Source: Photobacterium kishitanii (GTDB lineage Bacteria > Pseudomonadota > Gammaproteobacteria > Enterobacterales > Vibrionaceae). Taken from it: a stretch of 64,000 nucleotides of DNA. Positions within the stretch are counted from its first letter, which is position 1, and every line of letters begins with the position of its first letter. The position numbers were made by a program, and so were the translations under genes. Positions 1 to 10,343 of this stretch are shown in pieces. Location of the stretch: positions 1 through 64,000 of the forward strand of contig NZ_PYON01000003.1 in assembly GCF_003026355.1 (NCBI RefSeq), written 5' to 3'. Under the pieces are notes generated by a model that was not told where the DNA came from, searched no databases, and was given only the letters and a program-made list of their open reading frames with translations.

Positions 1-389
1 ATATAAGTATATGTTATGTTTATTATAAGCTCGATGAATTAATATAACTTGTGATAGATATAAAATCAATAAATATACAAGCTTATAAAATCTAGTAATT
101 ATATAAAATCATTGGTTGTAATAATAGTTATTGAGTGTAATTATTGTTTTTTTTAGTGTTTTTCGATATTAAATAAACGGTTTCTGATATGTGGATATAT
201 TTTATTTAAACTTTGTGGTTATTGTGATGTAGTAAAAAATATTTAAAGTTTTATTTTTTGCTATTTGAATTTTATTATTAAATTGTAAATAATAAATGTA
301 ATCAAAGAATATAACTTTTATATCCATTCTTATTAAAAAGAATTCAAAAGGTACATTTTTATATGGTGTCTAAGTGTTTTTATTGAATA
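1..389. other. AT-rich intergenic region at left edge
   Basis: This stretch is very AT-rich with many short A and T runs. I see no open reading frame with a ribosome binding site, no Pho box half-site pair and no convincing terminator. It lies downstream of the stop codon of ppx. In Vibrio the neighbouring gene on this side is usually pstS, but nothing of it is visible here. Confidence 0.6.
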
Positions 390-1913
390 TTAGCTATCTA
401 ATTCTGCAATAGTTAATTGCCAGCCTGCTTTATGCCAGTATTGTTGCTCTGTTACTAGATCTGCTGCGAGTAGAGTATTGGTTGTTAGCCAATTTTTCGG
501 CAAAGTTAATTGCCAGTGTTCGTTATTGACTGTGAGTATAATCTGCGGTAAAGGAATAATACTACGTTGACCGTTAAGAGTAACAGCAAGCCGTAATGCT
601 CTTATTAATGGATATAACTGCTTACGTTTATAAATCGTCAGTGATGGAATTTCACCAAGTTTCAATCGCTTACGTTGGAAGCGAACTAATGTTGCGAGCA
701 ATGTTTGTTGATCGACGCTAAATCCCGGCATGATGCTATAGCGTAATAAATAGGCTGAATGGCGGTGAAACCCTGGATAACTAATACTTAAACCAACCTC
801 ATGCAATAATGATCCCCAAGCGAGTAAAGTGACTAATTCTGCGTGATTATCGGTAGGTGATGATTCAATTTGAGTATATAGCGCTATCGCGGTGCTCTTT
901 ACGCGTTGAGCTTGAGGCATATCAATATTATATTGCTGTGCTATTGCTGTAGCAGTACGGCTGCGAATATCGCAATGACGAAAACGTTGTTCCATTTCAT
1001 ACAATAATCCTTCACGCAGTGCTGCGTTTGAAAAATGCATTTCAGTAATATTCAATGCTGAAAATATGGCACTTATAATCGCGACCCCTGCAGCAAAAAC
1101 AGGTTGTCGATCCTCACTTAACCCGACTAAGATTAATTTATGCTGATGTTTGCAAGCAATGATTGTGGTGATTAATTGCTGTAATCGAGGCTGAGTGAGT
1201 ATTCCATCACGGTGCCCTTGGGCAATTAACACTGCTTGAATTGCTTTAATTGTACCGGATGCGCCTAATACTTTCTGCCAGCCAAGTTGTTTATATTGAT
1301 TAACAATCGTTTCTAGCTTTTGATGTGTCGCTAATTGTGCCGCGGCGAAATTGGTTAGGTTGAGTTTACCATCGGCAAAAAATTTTTTAGTGTAACTCAC
1401 ACAGCCGATATGTTTGCTGCAAACCTTATCTGTTTCAAATCCTGAGCCAATCACTAATTCAGTGCTACCGCCACCAATATCAATTACCAGTCTTTTGCCT
1501 TGTTCGGGTTGAGTATGGGCGACACCTAAGTAAATTAATCGTGCTTCTTCTGTGCCAGCGATGATTTCAATGGGGTAAGGCATAATGGTTTCAGCACGAC
1601 GAATAAAAATATCAGCATTACGTGCTTGCCGAAGGGTATAAGTTGCAGCGACACGTACATTTTCAGGTTCAAAACCTTGAAGCCTTTCAGCGAACATAGC
1701 TAAACATGCTAATCCGCGTTCAATGGCGTCCTGGCTAAGGTTATGTTGATTATCCAACCCTGATGCTAGATGTATACGTTGTTTATAACGGCTGATAATT
1801 TGCAGACGTTGGCCGATAACCCGCGCAATGACCAAATGAAAACTGTTAGAGCCAAGATCAAGTGCTGCAATTTGTCGTGGCTGAGGAGCGTGGTGTTGGT
1901 TATGATTTGGCAT
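390..1913 (-). CDS. ppx: Exopolyphosphatase (Ppx/GppA family)
   Basis: Exopolyphosphatase releases orthophosphate from the ends of polyphosphate chains in the cytoplasm. The protein is 507 residues, close to the roughly 513 of the E. coli enzyme. The ASKHA-fold phosphate-binding motifs are visible near the N-terminus (ALDLGSNSFHLV) and around residue 145 (VIDIGGGSTELVIG), followed by the helical HD-like C-terminal part typical of Ppx. I place the start at the ATG ending at 1913 because AAGGAG lies just upstream; a longer frame to 1958 lacks such support. The gene overlaps the 3' end of ppk by 14 nt, so the two are translationally coupled, and this pairing favours Ppx over the paralogue GppA. 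Confidence 0.93.
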   Translation of the reverse strand: MPNHNQHHAPQPRQIAALDLGSNSFHLVIARVIGQRLQIISRYKQRIHLASGLDNQHNLSQDAIERGLACLAMFAERLQGFEPENVRVAATYTLRQARNADIFIRRAETIMPYPIEIIAGTEEARLIYLGVAHTQPEQGKRLVIDIGGGSTELVIGSGFETDKVCSKHIGCVSYTKKFFADGKLNLTNFAAAQLATHQKLETIVNQYKQLGWQKVLGASGTIKAIQAVLIAQGHRDGILTQPRLQQLITTIIACKHQHKLILVGLSEDRQPVFAAGVAIISAIFSALNITEMHFSNAALREGLLYEMEQRFRHCDIRSRTATAIAQQYNIDMPQAQRVKSTAIALYTQIESSPTDNHAELVTLLAWGSLLHEVGLSISYPGFHRHSAYLLRYSIMPGFSVDQQTLLATLVRFQRKRLKLGEIPSLTIYKRKQLYPLIRALRLAVTLNGQRSIIPLPQIILTVNNEHWQLTLPKNWLTTNTLLAADLVTEQQYWHKAGWQLTIAELDS

Positions 1914-3987
1914 GATGTTTTTGCTCCTTACGTGCCAGACGACGTGATTGATCTTCACTACGTTTTAAATAATTATAAATAGCTGTTTGGGAACGTATTT
2001 TACGGCGTTTTCCACGTTTTATATAGTGGTTACTCATTGATTGTTCAACAATGCGCGCTTTTACAGTGTCGGCCAATTGGAGGTTAATAATGTCGATAAT
2101 ACGTTGTTTAAGTTGCGGTGATAGAATAGGACAGCCGACTTCAATTCGCCGATCTATATTACGATACATCCAATCAGCAGAAGAAATAAACACCTTTGGC
2201 CGGTCATTATTGGTAAAAATATACACCCGCGAATGTTCAAGAAAACGATCAACAATACTAATAATGGTAATGTTTTCACTGATGCCTTTTATATTGGCAA
2301 TTAGACTGCACATGCCACGGATTATTAATTGGATCTTAACTCCATGTTGGCTTGCGCGATAAAGCTGATCAATTAAGCCTTTATCAATTAAATTATTCAG
2401 TTTGAGGGTGATACCAGCCGATCGGTTTTGTTGAGCATGGTAAATTTCATTCTCAATAAGTGCGTATAGACGAAGCCTCGCGTTGGTTGGCGATACAATT
2501 AAATAGTTGAAATTGACCTTAGTGGCGGGGTTAGCAATATAATCAAACAATTGCTGTACTTCATGAGTTATCTCTGCATGGGATGTAAATAGTGAAAAGT
2601 CAGTATAGCTTTTGGCGGTTTGCTCGTTAAAGTTACCTGTACCGATATGAGCGTAATGAACCAATTGGTGTTGTTCTTGACGGCTGACAAGGCATAGTTT
2701 TGAATGGATTTTTACTTCAGCAATACCAAATAATACCGTGATCCCGGCCGTGGTTAACTGTTGTGCCCAATCAATATTGGCTTGCTCATCGAATCGAGCT
2801 TGCAGTTCTACTACTACTGTTACCTGTTTGCCATTACGGACTGCGGTAATTAAGCTATCAATAATGAGTGACTGTTTAGCGACTCGATAAATATTAATCT
2901 TAATTTGGCGAACAGCGGGATCTAACGCTGCTTGATGTACAAAATCAAGCATATGTTGAAAGCTGTGATAAGGGTAATACAATAAAATATCTTGGGCTTT
3001 TATTGCGCTAAAAACTGTTTTAGCACCGCTGAAAGAGTAATTATCGATAGTTGGCAACGGAGCATGATTAAGGTATTTATTGCCGATAGTAGGAAAAGTG
3101 ATTAAATCGTTACAGTGCTGATAACGCCCGCCTACAATAATTGTATCGAAACATGATAGCTTGAGTTGGTTAGATAACAACCGAAGCAATTTTGATGGCA
3201 TGGTGTGTTGATACACTAACCTGATAGGCTTTGCCGTTAGACGTTGATTTAACTGTAGGGATAGTTGGTGCAATATATCATTGCTATCAGCCTCAAGCTT
3301 ATAGTCAGCATTGCGGGTTATTTTAAGCGCATAAACGCTGAGCTGAGCGGTTGCGGTTAGATCATTAAAAATATCCCAGATACAGTGACGGATAATATTT
3401 TCAATAAAAATAAACTGATGCTGGTTGTTACTGCTAGGGAGTTGCACTAAGCGGGGTAATTTTTCAGTTAGAATTTCAATTAAAACATAATCAACCTTAG
3501 AACCTCGGTTGATCATTACCGCTAAGTACGCACAGTTATGCTGTAAACGTTGCACTAAATCAATACTGTTAGTCAGCGAAATCGTCGTAATATGGGGCAG
3601 AATATATTGACGAAAATAGGGTTTAAGCCATAGTTGCTGATGAGGGTGGAGTTGATGTTCATCTATCAGATAAATACCTTGTTGTGTCATTTCAATCAGT
3701 AGCGCATCATAAATGACATCAAAGGTTTGTTGTGCTTGTAAGCTTCGTTGTTGAATTTGATCTAATAATTGTTGTGCTTGATTATCTTGGCCGTGACTAT
3801 GTAATAGTTGGCGCTTAACTTTGGCCACCCGCACTTTGTAAAACTCATCAATATTATTGGCATAGATACCAAGAAAACGTACTCGCTCAAGAAGCGGTAC
3901 TGAGTTGTCTGCAGCCTCTTGTAATACCCGTTCATTAAATGATAGCCAGCTGAGCTCTTTTTCAAGATAACGATTATTGATGGTCAT
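1900..3987 (-). CDS. ppk: Polyphosphate kinase 1
   Basis: PPK1 transfers the gamma-phosphate of ATP onto a growing polyphosphate chain. The protein has 695 residues, close to the family norm of about 690. The N-terminal helical domain opens with the usual KELSWLSFNERVLQEA. The two catalytic histidines are recognisable: H428 in VKIHSKLCLV (the autophosphorylated position) and H585 in DRFLEHSRVYIF. The conserved HIGTGNFNEQTAKSYTD lies between them. The ribosome binding site is weak: AAGGA lies about 13 nt upstream of the ATG. It is the first gene of a ppk-ppx minus-strand operon. Confidence 0.96.
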   Translation of the reverse strand: MTINNRYLEKELSWLSFNERVLQEAADNSVPLLERVRFLGIYANNIDEFYKVRVAKVKRQLLHSHGQDNQAQQLLDQIQQRSLQAQQTFDVIYDALLIEMTQQGIYLIDEHQLHPHQQLWLKPYFRQYILPHITTISLTNSIDLVQRLQHNCAYLAVMINRGSKVDYVLIEILTEKLPRLVQLPSSNNQHQFIFIENIIRHCIWDIFNDLTATAQLSVYALKITRNADYKLEADSNDILHQLSLQLNQRLTAKPIRLVYQHTMPSKLLRLLSNQLKLSCFDTIIVGGRYQHCNDLITFPTIGNKYLNHAPLPTIDNYSFSGAKTVFSAIKAQDILLYYPYHSFQHMLDFVHQAALDPAVRQIKINIYRVAKQSLIIDSLITAVRNGKQVTVVVELQARFDEQANIDWAQQLTTAGITVLFGIAEVKIHSKLCLVSRQEQHQLVHYAHIGTGNFNEQTAKSYTDFSLFTSHAEITHEVQQLFDYIANPATKVNFNYLIVSPTNARLRLYALIENEIYHAQQNRSAGITLKLNNLIDKGLIDQLYRASQHGVKIQLIIRGMCSLIANIKGISENITIISIVDRFLEHSRVYIFTNNDRPKVFISSADWMYRNIDRRIEVGCPILSPQLKQRIIDIINLQLADTVKARIVEQSMSNHYIKRGKRRKIRSQTAIYNYLKRSEDQSRRLARKEQKHHAKS

Positions 3988-4102
3988 TCGGTGTCAATAT
4001 CCTTGCTACTTTGCAGCCATCAATATGATATTTGATATAAAATGGCATGGTAAAGCATGATGATTCGCGTTACATTGCTTTAGTGTATGCCATCTGATTG
4101 AT

Positions 4103-4609
4103 TTAGCTAAGCGTTTCAATATCTATAGTTAAATCATCTGCTAACTGCTCAAGTTGTTGCTGAATCATATCTGCGTTAATTTCTGGTGGTGTGTGTAATT
4201 GAAACTCAGCCTCAAAAATAGGGTAGCCCCAGTTAGGTGCGCTTTGAGTCGCGGTTTTTAATTTGGCAATATTAATTCCGAGCAAGGTTAAGTGACGAGT
4301 GACTTCTTTAACAATACCACGTCGATCATTGCCAGTAACTGTGAGCTGCTGGGCAACATAAGGTATAGCCGCTTGGGTGTGATCTTCGACGATGTGTATT
4401 TGTAGCGCTTCAATTTTCGTTAAAGCTTGGCGCAGTGATATAAAGTGTTCAGTTGCAACTTCTATTTGTATTATGCCTGCAAATTGACCGCCAAGCTGGC
4501 TGAGTGAACTCGTTACCCAATTAGCATGATTGAAGTAGACGGTGTCAGATAATTGCTCTACAAGCCCAGGTTTATCTTTACCAATTATGGTTACAATCAG
4601 TTGTTTCAT
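4103..4609 (-). CDS. GcvR-like ACT-domain regulatory protein
   Basis: This 168-residue protein opens with KQLIVTIIGKDKPGLVEQLSD, the start of an ACT domain as found in the glycine cleavage repressor GcvR. A second ACT-like unit begins near residue 90 (QLTVTGNDRRGIVKEVTRHL). GcvR works by contacting the activator GcvA rather than by binding DNA, and no DNA-binding motif is visible here. I chose the ATG ending at 4609, preceded by AAGGGA at 8 nt; a GTG one codon earlier is possible. The same arrangement, between ppk and pstC, is common in Vibrio. Whether it really controls the gcv genes cannot be told from this window. Confidence 0.75.
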   Translation of the reverse strand: MKQLIVTIIGKDKPGLVEQLSDTVYFNHANWVTSSLSQLGGQFAGIIQIEVATEHFISLRQALTKIEALQIHIVEDHTQAAIPYVAQQLTVTGNDRRGIVKEVTRHLTLLGINIAKLKTATQSAPNWGYPIFEAEFQLHTPPEINADMIQQQLEQLADDLTIDIETLS

Positions 4610-4720
4610 CACGTCGGTCCCTTGTCGTTATAACATTATGGTGGCATTTTTTTGTGGTTGTTTTTTAAGCATGGCCGTAAAACGTGATTTAGCCAACTCA
4701 AATAATTCTCATGGTTATGG

Positions 4721-4742
4721 TTGTCATAAATCTGTCATAAAA
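4721..4742 (+). promoter_or_regulatory. Pho box (PhoB operator) upstream of pstC
   Basis: Two copies of the 7-mer TTGTCAT/CTGTCAT start at 4721 and 4732. They are 11 nt apart on the same strand, each followed by an A-rich 4-mer. This is the canonical direct-repeat layout of a PhoB site. It ends 42 nt before the pstC start codon, and a TATAAA lies at 4763-4768. It implies induction of pstCAB-phoU in low phosphate. Confidence 0.9.
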
Positions 4743-4784
4743 TAGCAATACACTTTTAAGCGTATAAATAGGTTAGAGGTCATA

Positions 4785-7013
4785 ATGGCAAACGCCAGCA
4801 CATTATTAAGGAAAGAGAACCGCTTTCGCCGTGGTAAAGATACATTAGCCCGGATTGGTGTTACTGCTGGCGGTATTTTTGTTTTGATCACTTTAATGCT
4901 GATTTTCTTTTATTTGTTGTATGTGATTGTACCTATTTTTTCGTCTGTTTCTGTTACTCCTAAACAGCACTTTTCATTACCTGTAGCCAGTAAAACTGCA
5001 TTATTAGGGGTTGATGACAGTAATACGATTGCTTACCGTTTTAGTCGTGATGGTAAGGTTACTTTTGTAAAATTACCCTCACAGTCTCAATCAGCCGATG
5101 TGGTCAAACAGCAGGCAATTATTGCTAATCCAACCGCATATGGCGTTAGTTTGCCACGTGATGGCATGATCGCTTATGGCACTACGCAAGGTCAGGTGAC
5201 GATAGTTAAACCCGAGTTTGCATTGACTTTTGCTGATGCACATAAGCAATTGCAACCCAGTATTGAATATCCTTTTGGTAAAACACCGTTAGCGCTCGCG
5301 CCAACAGGAGAAGCAATCACTCAGTTAGCTATTTCTGGTCGAGATGATCGCACCGTCGTGGTCGGTAAGACTGCGACTAACCACCTTTATGGCTTGAGTT
5401 TACTGCTACCTGAAAATGTCATACAACGCGCGCAAGGTTGGCAGCAGCAGCAGTTTGCAATTAATAATACCCCTGTGAAAATTGATGACTTTCAATTAAC
5501 ACCAGATGGTAAGACGCTGTATGTATTAAGTGGCTCAAATTTATATTTATATAAGTTAACCCCCAAAAGCGCTTTTCTGCGTAAAATTGAAAATGTTGCT
5601 ACGGGTAGCAGTAAGCCTGTTTCCATTACCTTATTATCTGGCGCTAATTCATTATTAATAACTAACTCTAATAATACTATTTCGCAATGGTTTGAAGCAG
5701 TTAAAGAAGGGCAACGGCAATTAATTAAAGTGAGAACGTTTCAGTTCTCGGCTAGCCCCTTAGTGAAAATAGTACCAGAATATTACCGTAAGGGTTTTTT
5801 TGCGATTCAAAAAGATGGTACTACCTCGGCTTATTACACTGCCGAGCGCAAGGTAATATACAAAGAAAAAGTCTTTAGCAAAGTACCGACTGATATTGCC
5901 ATTTCTCCTAAAGCTAATTTGTTAGTTACCTTTGATGATGGTCGTTGGCAGAGTTACCAAGTTAAAAATGCTCATCCTGATATTGGACTCTCATCACTAT
6001 TACAGAAAGTGTGGTATGAAGGTTATGCTGAGCCTGATTATGTATGGCAATCAACCTCTGCTAGTGATGAATTTGAACCTAAATTAAGTCTAGTACCAAT
6101 TGTATTTGGTACCCTTAAGGCTGCGATTTATTCGATGTTTTTTGCTATTCCATTAGCACTTGCTGGGGCTATTTACACTGCTTACTTTATGTCAAATAAA
6201 GTCAGAAAAGTTATTAAACCGACTGTAGAATTAATGGAAGCATTGCCGACGGTTATTTTGGGTTTTCTAGCCGGAGTATGGTTGGCACCGATTGTTGAGC
6301 AATATCTTGCAGGGATCGCACTTGGAATATTCTTTTTACCATTAAGTATTATTGTTGTTGGCTGGAGTTGGTCAATGCTACCGGGGCAATGGCGCTCACG
6401 TGTTCCTAATGGTTTCCATATCGCATTGTTAATTCCGGTAATTATAGCGGTGACCTATGGCTGTTTTGGTTTAAGTCCATGGATTGAAACGCAGTTTTTT
6501 AATGGTGATTTGCAAGGGTATTTAAACAACCATTTAGGTATTGGTTATGATCAACGTAATGCGTTAATTGTCGGTATAGCAATGGGATTTGCGGTTATTC
6601 CAACTATTTTTACCATTGCTGAAGATGCTATTTTCTCGGTACCAGCACATTTAACAAAAGGGTCATTAGCTTTAGGTGCAACCCAATGGCAGACCTTAAC
6701 CAAGGTCGTATTGTTGACGGCAAGTCCTGGTATATTTTCGGCGATTATGATGGGTTTAGGGCGCGCGGTGGGGGAAACCATGATTGTGTTAATGGCAACG
6801 GGTAATACCCCTGTTATGGATTGGAATTTACTCCAAGGATTACGCACCTTAGCTGCAACTATTGCCATTGAGATGCCAGAATCAGAGGTGGGTAGTTCAC
6901 ATTATCGAGTGCTGTTCTTAGCGGCATTTGTATTGTTTGTGTTTACCTTTGTATTTAATACAATTGCTGAAGTCGTTCGACAACGATTACGCGAAAAATA
7001 CAGTTCGTTATAA
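4785..7013 (+). CDS. pstC: Phosphate ABC transporter permease PstC, long form
   Basis: PstC is one of two inner-membrane subunits of the high-affinity phosphate importer. The 742-residue protein is more than twice the E. coli length of about 319. After a first membrane segment (residues about 22-52), a soluble, beta-rich extracytoplasmic region runs to about residue 430, with repeat-like strands reminiscent of a beta-propeller. The usual permease core with five or six helices follows, including the EAA loop LALGATQWQTLTKVVL. Start ATG with AGAGG upstream. The long form is known in Vibrio and Pseudomonas relatives; the role of the extra domain is not something I can assign. First gene of pstCAB-phoU, behind a Pho box. 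Confidence 0.94.
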   Translation: MANASTLLRKENRFRRGKDTLARIGVTAGGIFVLITLMLIFFYLLYVIVPIFSSVSVTPKQHFSLPVASKTALLGVDDSNTIAYRFSRDGKVTFVKLPSQSQSADVVKQQAIIANPTAYGVSLPRDGMIAYGTTQGQVTIVKPEFALTFADAHKQLQPSIEYPFGKTPLALAPTGEAITQLAISGRDDRTVVVGKTATNHLYGLSLLLPENVIQRAQGWQQQQFAINNTPVKIDDFQLTPDGKTLYVLSGSNLYLYKLTPKSAFLRKIENVATGSSKPVSITLLSGANSLLITNSNNTISQWFEAVKEGQRQLIKVRTFQFSASPLVKIVPEYYRKGFFAIQKDGTTSAYYTAERKVIYKEKVFSKVPTDIAISPKANLLVTFDDGRWQSYQVKNAHPDIGLSSLLQKVWYEGYAEPDYVWQSTSASDEFEPKLSLVPIVFGTLKAAIYSMFFAIPLALAGAIYTAYFMSNKVRKVIKPTVELMEALPTVILGFLAGVWLAPIVEQYLAGIALGIFFLPLSIIVVGWSWSMLPGQWRSRVPNGFHIALLIPVIIAVTYGCFGLSPWIETQFFNGDLQGYLNNHLGIGYDQRNALIVGIAMGFAVIPTIFTIAEDAIFSVPAHLTKGSLALGATQWQTLTKVVLLTASPGIFSAIMMGLGRAVGETMIVLMATGNTPVMDWNLLQGLRTLAATIAIEMPESEVGSSHYRVLFLAAFVLFVFTFVFNTIAEVVRQRLREKYSSL

Positions 7014-7027
7014 TAAGTGATACAGCA

Positions 7028-8665
7028 ATGATTAAATGGTTTAAATCTGGTTCACCATGGATTTGGTTAACAGCGGGTGCGGTCAGCTTAAGTTTGGTTG
7101 CTGTACTCGGTTTATTATTATTGATTGGTTATAAAGGCTTGAGTTATTTCTGGCCAGCACCTGTATATCAATTTGATGTTAACCTTAATGGTAAACAGCA
7201 AGTGGTGATTGGTGAACTTTATCAACGCACTATGGTTCCAGTAGATCAGCTTGCGGATGCTGGGGTTGATGTTAGTCAGTTTACCCAAGACAGTGTGCCG
7301 CGTTATTTAATTAAAACCGGTAATCGTGACCAGGGCGCATTAGATTTCTTAACGGTATTAAGTACCCAAATTATTCATCAACAAGTCGCTAATAATATTG
7401 CGGTGGTTGAGCGTGAAAGCAATGGTAAGTTTTATGGCTATCCAGTAAAGGTGATCGAAGCTGGTGAACCACAATCGCTATCACAATTACCAGCAGCATT
7501 AGCACAAGCCGATAAAGTACGTTCCGAATTACGCTCATTACAAGGCAACGAGATTGCAAATATTAATTGGCATTTAGAACGACTAAGAATTGAAAAACGG
7601 CGACTAGAATTAAGTGGTAAATTGACCGCAGATGATAGCTTACGTATTGAACGTGAGCAGGCAAATTACAATACGATTTATAAGAATATTGAAAATCGGT
7701 TATTTGCACTACAAGGGCAACTAGACCATGACGCGTTAGTATTACGCGATCAAAGTGGCAATAATGTAACAATTCCAATGATGCAAATTTTGGATATGTG
7801 GCGACCAAATAATTTGTCGTGGCTTGAAAAAGTGCAGCATTGGGGACGCCACGTATATAAATTTCTAGCTGAAGCGCCACGTGAAGCCAATACTGAAGGC
7901 GGTGTTTTTCCTGCCATTTTTGGTACGGTATTTATGGTGCTATTAATGAGCGTAATGGTGACACCATTGGGCGTGCTTGCTGCTGTCTATTTACATGAAT
8001 ATGCTAGTAATAATCGTTTTACAAAACTAATTCGGATTGCGGTGATTAATCTCGCGGGTGTACCATCGATTGTGTATGGTGTATTTGGGTTAGGCTTTTT
8101 TGTGTATATGGTTGGTGGCACTATTGATGATGTGTTCTTTTCAGCCCAATTACCAACCCCGACATTTGGTACTCCGGGTATTTTATGGTCCGCATTGACG
8201 TTAGCCATCATGACATTACCGGTTGTGATTGTGTCAACTGAAGAAGGTTTAGCGCGTATTCCGAGTTCAGTGCGTAATGGTTCATTAGCACTCGGGGCGA
8301 CACAAGCCGAAACCTTATGGCGAATTGTATTGCCAATGGCGAGTCCTGCAATCATGACTGGACTTATTCTTGCCGTTGCACGAGCTGCGGGAGAAGTTGC
8401 ACCATTAATGCTTGTTGGGGTGGTAAAAATGGCATCAACATTACCACTAGATATGCACTTCCCATATGTTCACTTAGATAGAAAATTCATGCACTTAGGT
8501 TTCCATGTGTATGATGTTGCTTTTCAGAGCCCTAATGTTGAAGCTGCGCGTCCATTAGTGTACGCCACCTCATTTTTATTGGTGACGGTTATTATCAGTT
8601 TGAACTTAACTGCAATTGCTATTCGTAACCACCTTCGGGAAAAATTCCGCGCTTTAGAGCAATAG
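7028..8665 (+). CDS. pstA: Phosphate ABC transporter permease PstA, long form
   Basis: PstA is the partner permease of PstC. The protein has 545 residues against about 296 in E. coli. A membrane helix at about residues 12-35 is followed by an extracytoplasmic insert to about residue 290. The insert includes a highly charged, probably helical or coiled-coil stretch near residues 165-245. The transport domain then begins at [16 protein letters not shown] and contains the EAA loop [17 protein letters not shown]. It starts 14 nt after pstC. Both permeases having large inserts suggests the two extra domains pair outside the membrane; that is inference. Confidence 0.94.
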   Translation: MIKWFKSGSPWIWLTAGAVSLSLVAVLGLLLLIGYKGLSYFWPAPVYQFDVNLNGKQQVVIGELYQRTMVPVDQLADAGVDVSQFTQDSVPRYLIKTGNRDQGALDFLTVLSTQIIHQQVANNIAVVERESNGKFYGYPVKVIEAGEPQSLSQLPAALAQADKVRSELRSLQGNEIANINWHLERLRIEKRRLELSGKLTADDSLRIEREQANYNTIYKNIENRLFALQGQLDHDALVLRDQSGNNVTIPMMQILDMWRPNNLSWLEKVQHWGRHVYKFLAEAPREANTEGGVFPAIFGTVFMVLLMSVMVTPLGVLAAVYLHEYASNNRFTKLIRIAVINLAGVPSIVYGVFGLGFFVYMVGGTIDDVFFSAQLPTPTFGTPGILWSALTLAIMTLPVVIVSTEEGLARIPSSVRNGSLALGATQAETLWRIVLPMASPAIMTGLILAVARAAGEVAPLMLVGVVKMASTLPLDMHFPYVHLDRKFMHLGFHVYDVAFQSPNVEAARPLVYATSFLLVTVIISLNLTAIAIRNHLREKFRALEQ

Positions 8666-8694
8666 CTGTGAGTATCAATAACACGAGATCAACT

Positions 8695-9531
8695 ATGTAT
8701 AACGATCGTTCTCTCTTCACCGACCACTCGCCAATGGGATTGTTTGAGCCGTTGGATTTATCGTTACTGCCTGACGATAAAACGGCATTATCAATCGAAG
8801 GCTTGAATCTCCATTACGGTCAAACTCAAGCATTGTTTGATATCAATATGCGGATTGCTAAAGGGCAAGTTACTGCGTTTATCGGTCCTTCTGGGTGTGG
8901 TAAATCAACCTTGCTAAGTTGCATAAATCGCATGAATGATCTTATTGATGGCTGTCATATTGACGGTAAAGTCATGCTTCATGGCCAGAATGTGTATGAT
9001 AATAATGTCGATGTTGCCGCGCTACGACGTCGAGTCGGGATGGTGTTTCAACGACCAAATCCGTTCCCTAAGTCTATTTATGAAAATGTTGTTTATGGGT
9101 TGCGATTACAAGGGATCAGCGATCGACGAGTCCTTGACGATACCGTTGAAAACTCATTACGATCCGCAGCATTATGGGACGAAGTGAAAGGTCGTTTGCA
9201 TGAAAATGCGTTTGGTTTGTCTGGCGGCCAGCAACAACGATTAGTGATTGCGCGTGCGATTGCGATTGAACCTGAAATTCTATTATTAGATGAACCGACA
9301 TCTGCATTGGATCCGATCTCAACCTTGACCATTGAAGAGCTAATTAATGATCTCAAGGCTAAATATACCGTAATCATTGTTACTCATAATATGCAGCAAG
9401 CAGCGAGAGTGTCAGATCAAACTGCTTTTATGCATATGGGGGAACTAGTGGAATATACTAGTACCAATGATATATTTACCACTCCCAAAGAAAAACGTAC
9501 TGAGGATTATATTACAGGGCGTTATGGTTAA
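8695..9531 (+). CDS. pstB: Phosphate ABC transporter ATP-binding protein PstB
   Basis: PstB is the ATPase that powers PstCA. All ABC motifs are intact: Walker [10 protein letters not shown]-loop region [19 protein letters not shown], signature LSGGQQQRL, Walker [13 protein letters not shown] and H-loop VTHNM. I favour the ATG at 8695 (278 residues, MYNDRSLF), preceded by GAGA, because Vibrio PstB proteins begin similarly. A GTG at 8668, two bases after the pstA stop, would add nine residues and cannot be excluded. Third gene of the pst operon. Confidence 0.95.
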   Translation: MYNDRSLFTDHSPMGLFEPLDLSLLPDDKTALSIEGLNLHYGQTQALFDINMRIAKGQVTAFIGPSGCGKSTLLSCINRMNDLIDGCHIDGKVMLHGQNVYDNNVDVAALRRRVGMVFQRPNPFPKSIYENVVYGLRLQGISDRRVLDDTVENSLRSAALWDEVKGRLHENAFGLSGGQQQRLVIARAIAIEPEILLLDEPTSALDPISTLTIEELINDLKAKYTVIIVTHNMQQAARVSDQTAFMHMGELVEYTSTNDIFTTPKEKRTEDYITGRYG

Positions 9532-9542
9532 GGATCGACAGA

Positions 9543-10250
9543 ATGTTAAATACAATTAGCCTTGGCCGTCATATTTCTGGTCAGTTTAATCATGAATTAG
9601 AAAGTATTCGTACCCATGTATTAGCGATGGGGGGCTTGGTCGAGCAGCAATTAGCCGATAGTTTAAAAGCATTGCATAAGCAAAATGAAGAATTAGCTAA
9701 GCGAGTGATCAAAGATGATCACAAAGTAAACGCGATGGAAGTTGCGATTGATGAAGCCTGCACCCGTATTATCGCTAAGCGCCAGCCGACGGCGAGTGAT
9801 TTACGGCTGGTGATTGCAATTATTAAAACCATTACCGATTTAGAGCGTATAGGTGATGTTGCGGAAAGTATTGCTAAAGTTGCTTCTGAGAATTTTACTA
9901 ATAAGCAGTATAACTTATTAGTATCCCTTGAATCGTTAGGTCAGCATGCGGTGCGAATGTTACATGAGACTTTAGATGCGTTTGCACGAATGGATGTAAA
10001 AGCGGCGATCGAGGTTTATCAAGAAGATGACCGCATAGATCGTGAATATGAAGCTATTATACGTCAATTAATGACTTATATGATGGAAGATCCTAATTCG
10101 ATACCTAATGTCATGAAGGTGATGTGGGCTGCGCGATCGATTGAACGGGTTGGTGATCGTTGCCAAAATATTTGCGAATATATTATCTATTTTGTGCAAG
10201 GCAAAGATATTCGCCATACTAATCCAGAAGATATTAAAAATATGTTATAG
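9543..10250 (+). CDS. phoU: Phosphate signalling complex protein PhoU
   Basis: PhoU links the Pst transporter to the PhoR sensor kinase and keeps the Pho regulon off when phosphate is plentiful. The 235-residue protein shows the two three-helix PhoU repeats, each with its metal-binding signature: [14 protein letters not shown] in the first and [14 protein letters not shown] in the second. Start ATG follows AAGGA by 7 nt, and the gene lies 11 nt after pstB. It closes the operon. Confidence 0.96.
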   Translation: MLNTISLGRHISGQFNHELESIRTHVLAMGGLVEQQLADSLKALHKQNEELAKRVIKDDHKVNAMEVAIDEACTRIIAKRQPTASDLRLVIAIIKTITDLERIGDVAESIAKVASENFTNKQYNLLVSLESLGQHAVRMLHETLDAFARMDVKAAIEVYQEDDRIDREYEAIIRQLMTYMMEDPNSIPNVMKVMWAARSIERVGDRCQNICEYIIYFVQGKDIRHTNPEDIKNML

Positions 10251-10282
10251 CTCGTTACGTTATTGCATCGCTAAAATAAACA

Positions 10283-10317
10283 GGGACGTGATAATCTATA
10301 GTGAGATAATACGTCCC
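10283..10317 (+). terminator. Possible terminator after phoU
   Basis: GGGACGT and ACGTCCC form a perfect 7-bp stem around a 21-nt loop, 32 nt after the phoU stop. No clear U-run follows, so termination is only probable. The opposing gene cutC ends at 10344. Confidence 0.4.
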
Positions 10318-10343
10318 GATTAAACGATAGCGTGGCGTTATTG

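Noticed and set aside
2051..2362. A 103-codon plus-strand frame inside ppk
   Set aside because: Fully antisense to conserved ppk sequence, with no domain or start signal.
7987..8355. A 122-codon minus-strand frame inside pstA
   Set aside because: Antisense to the conserved transport domain; no independent support.
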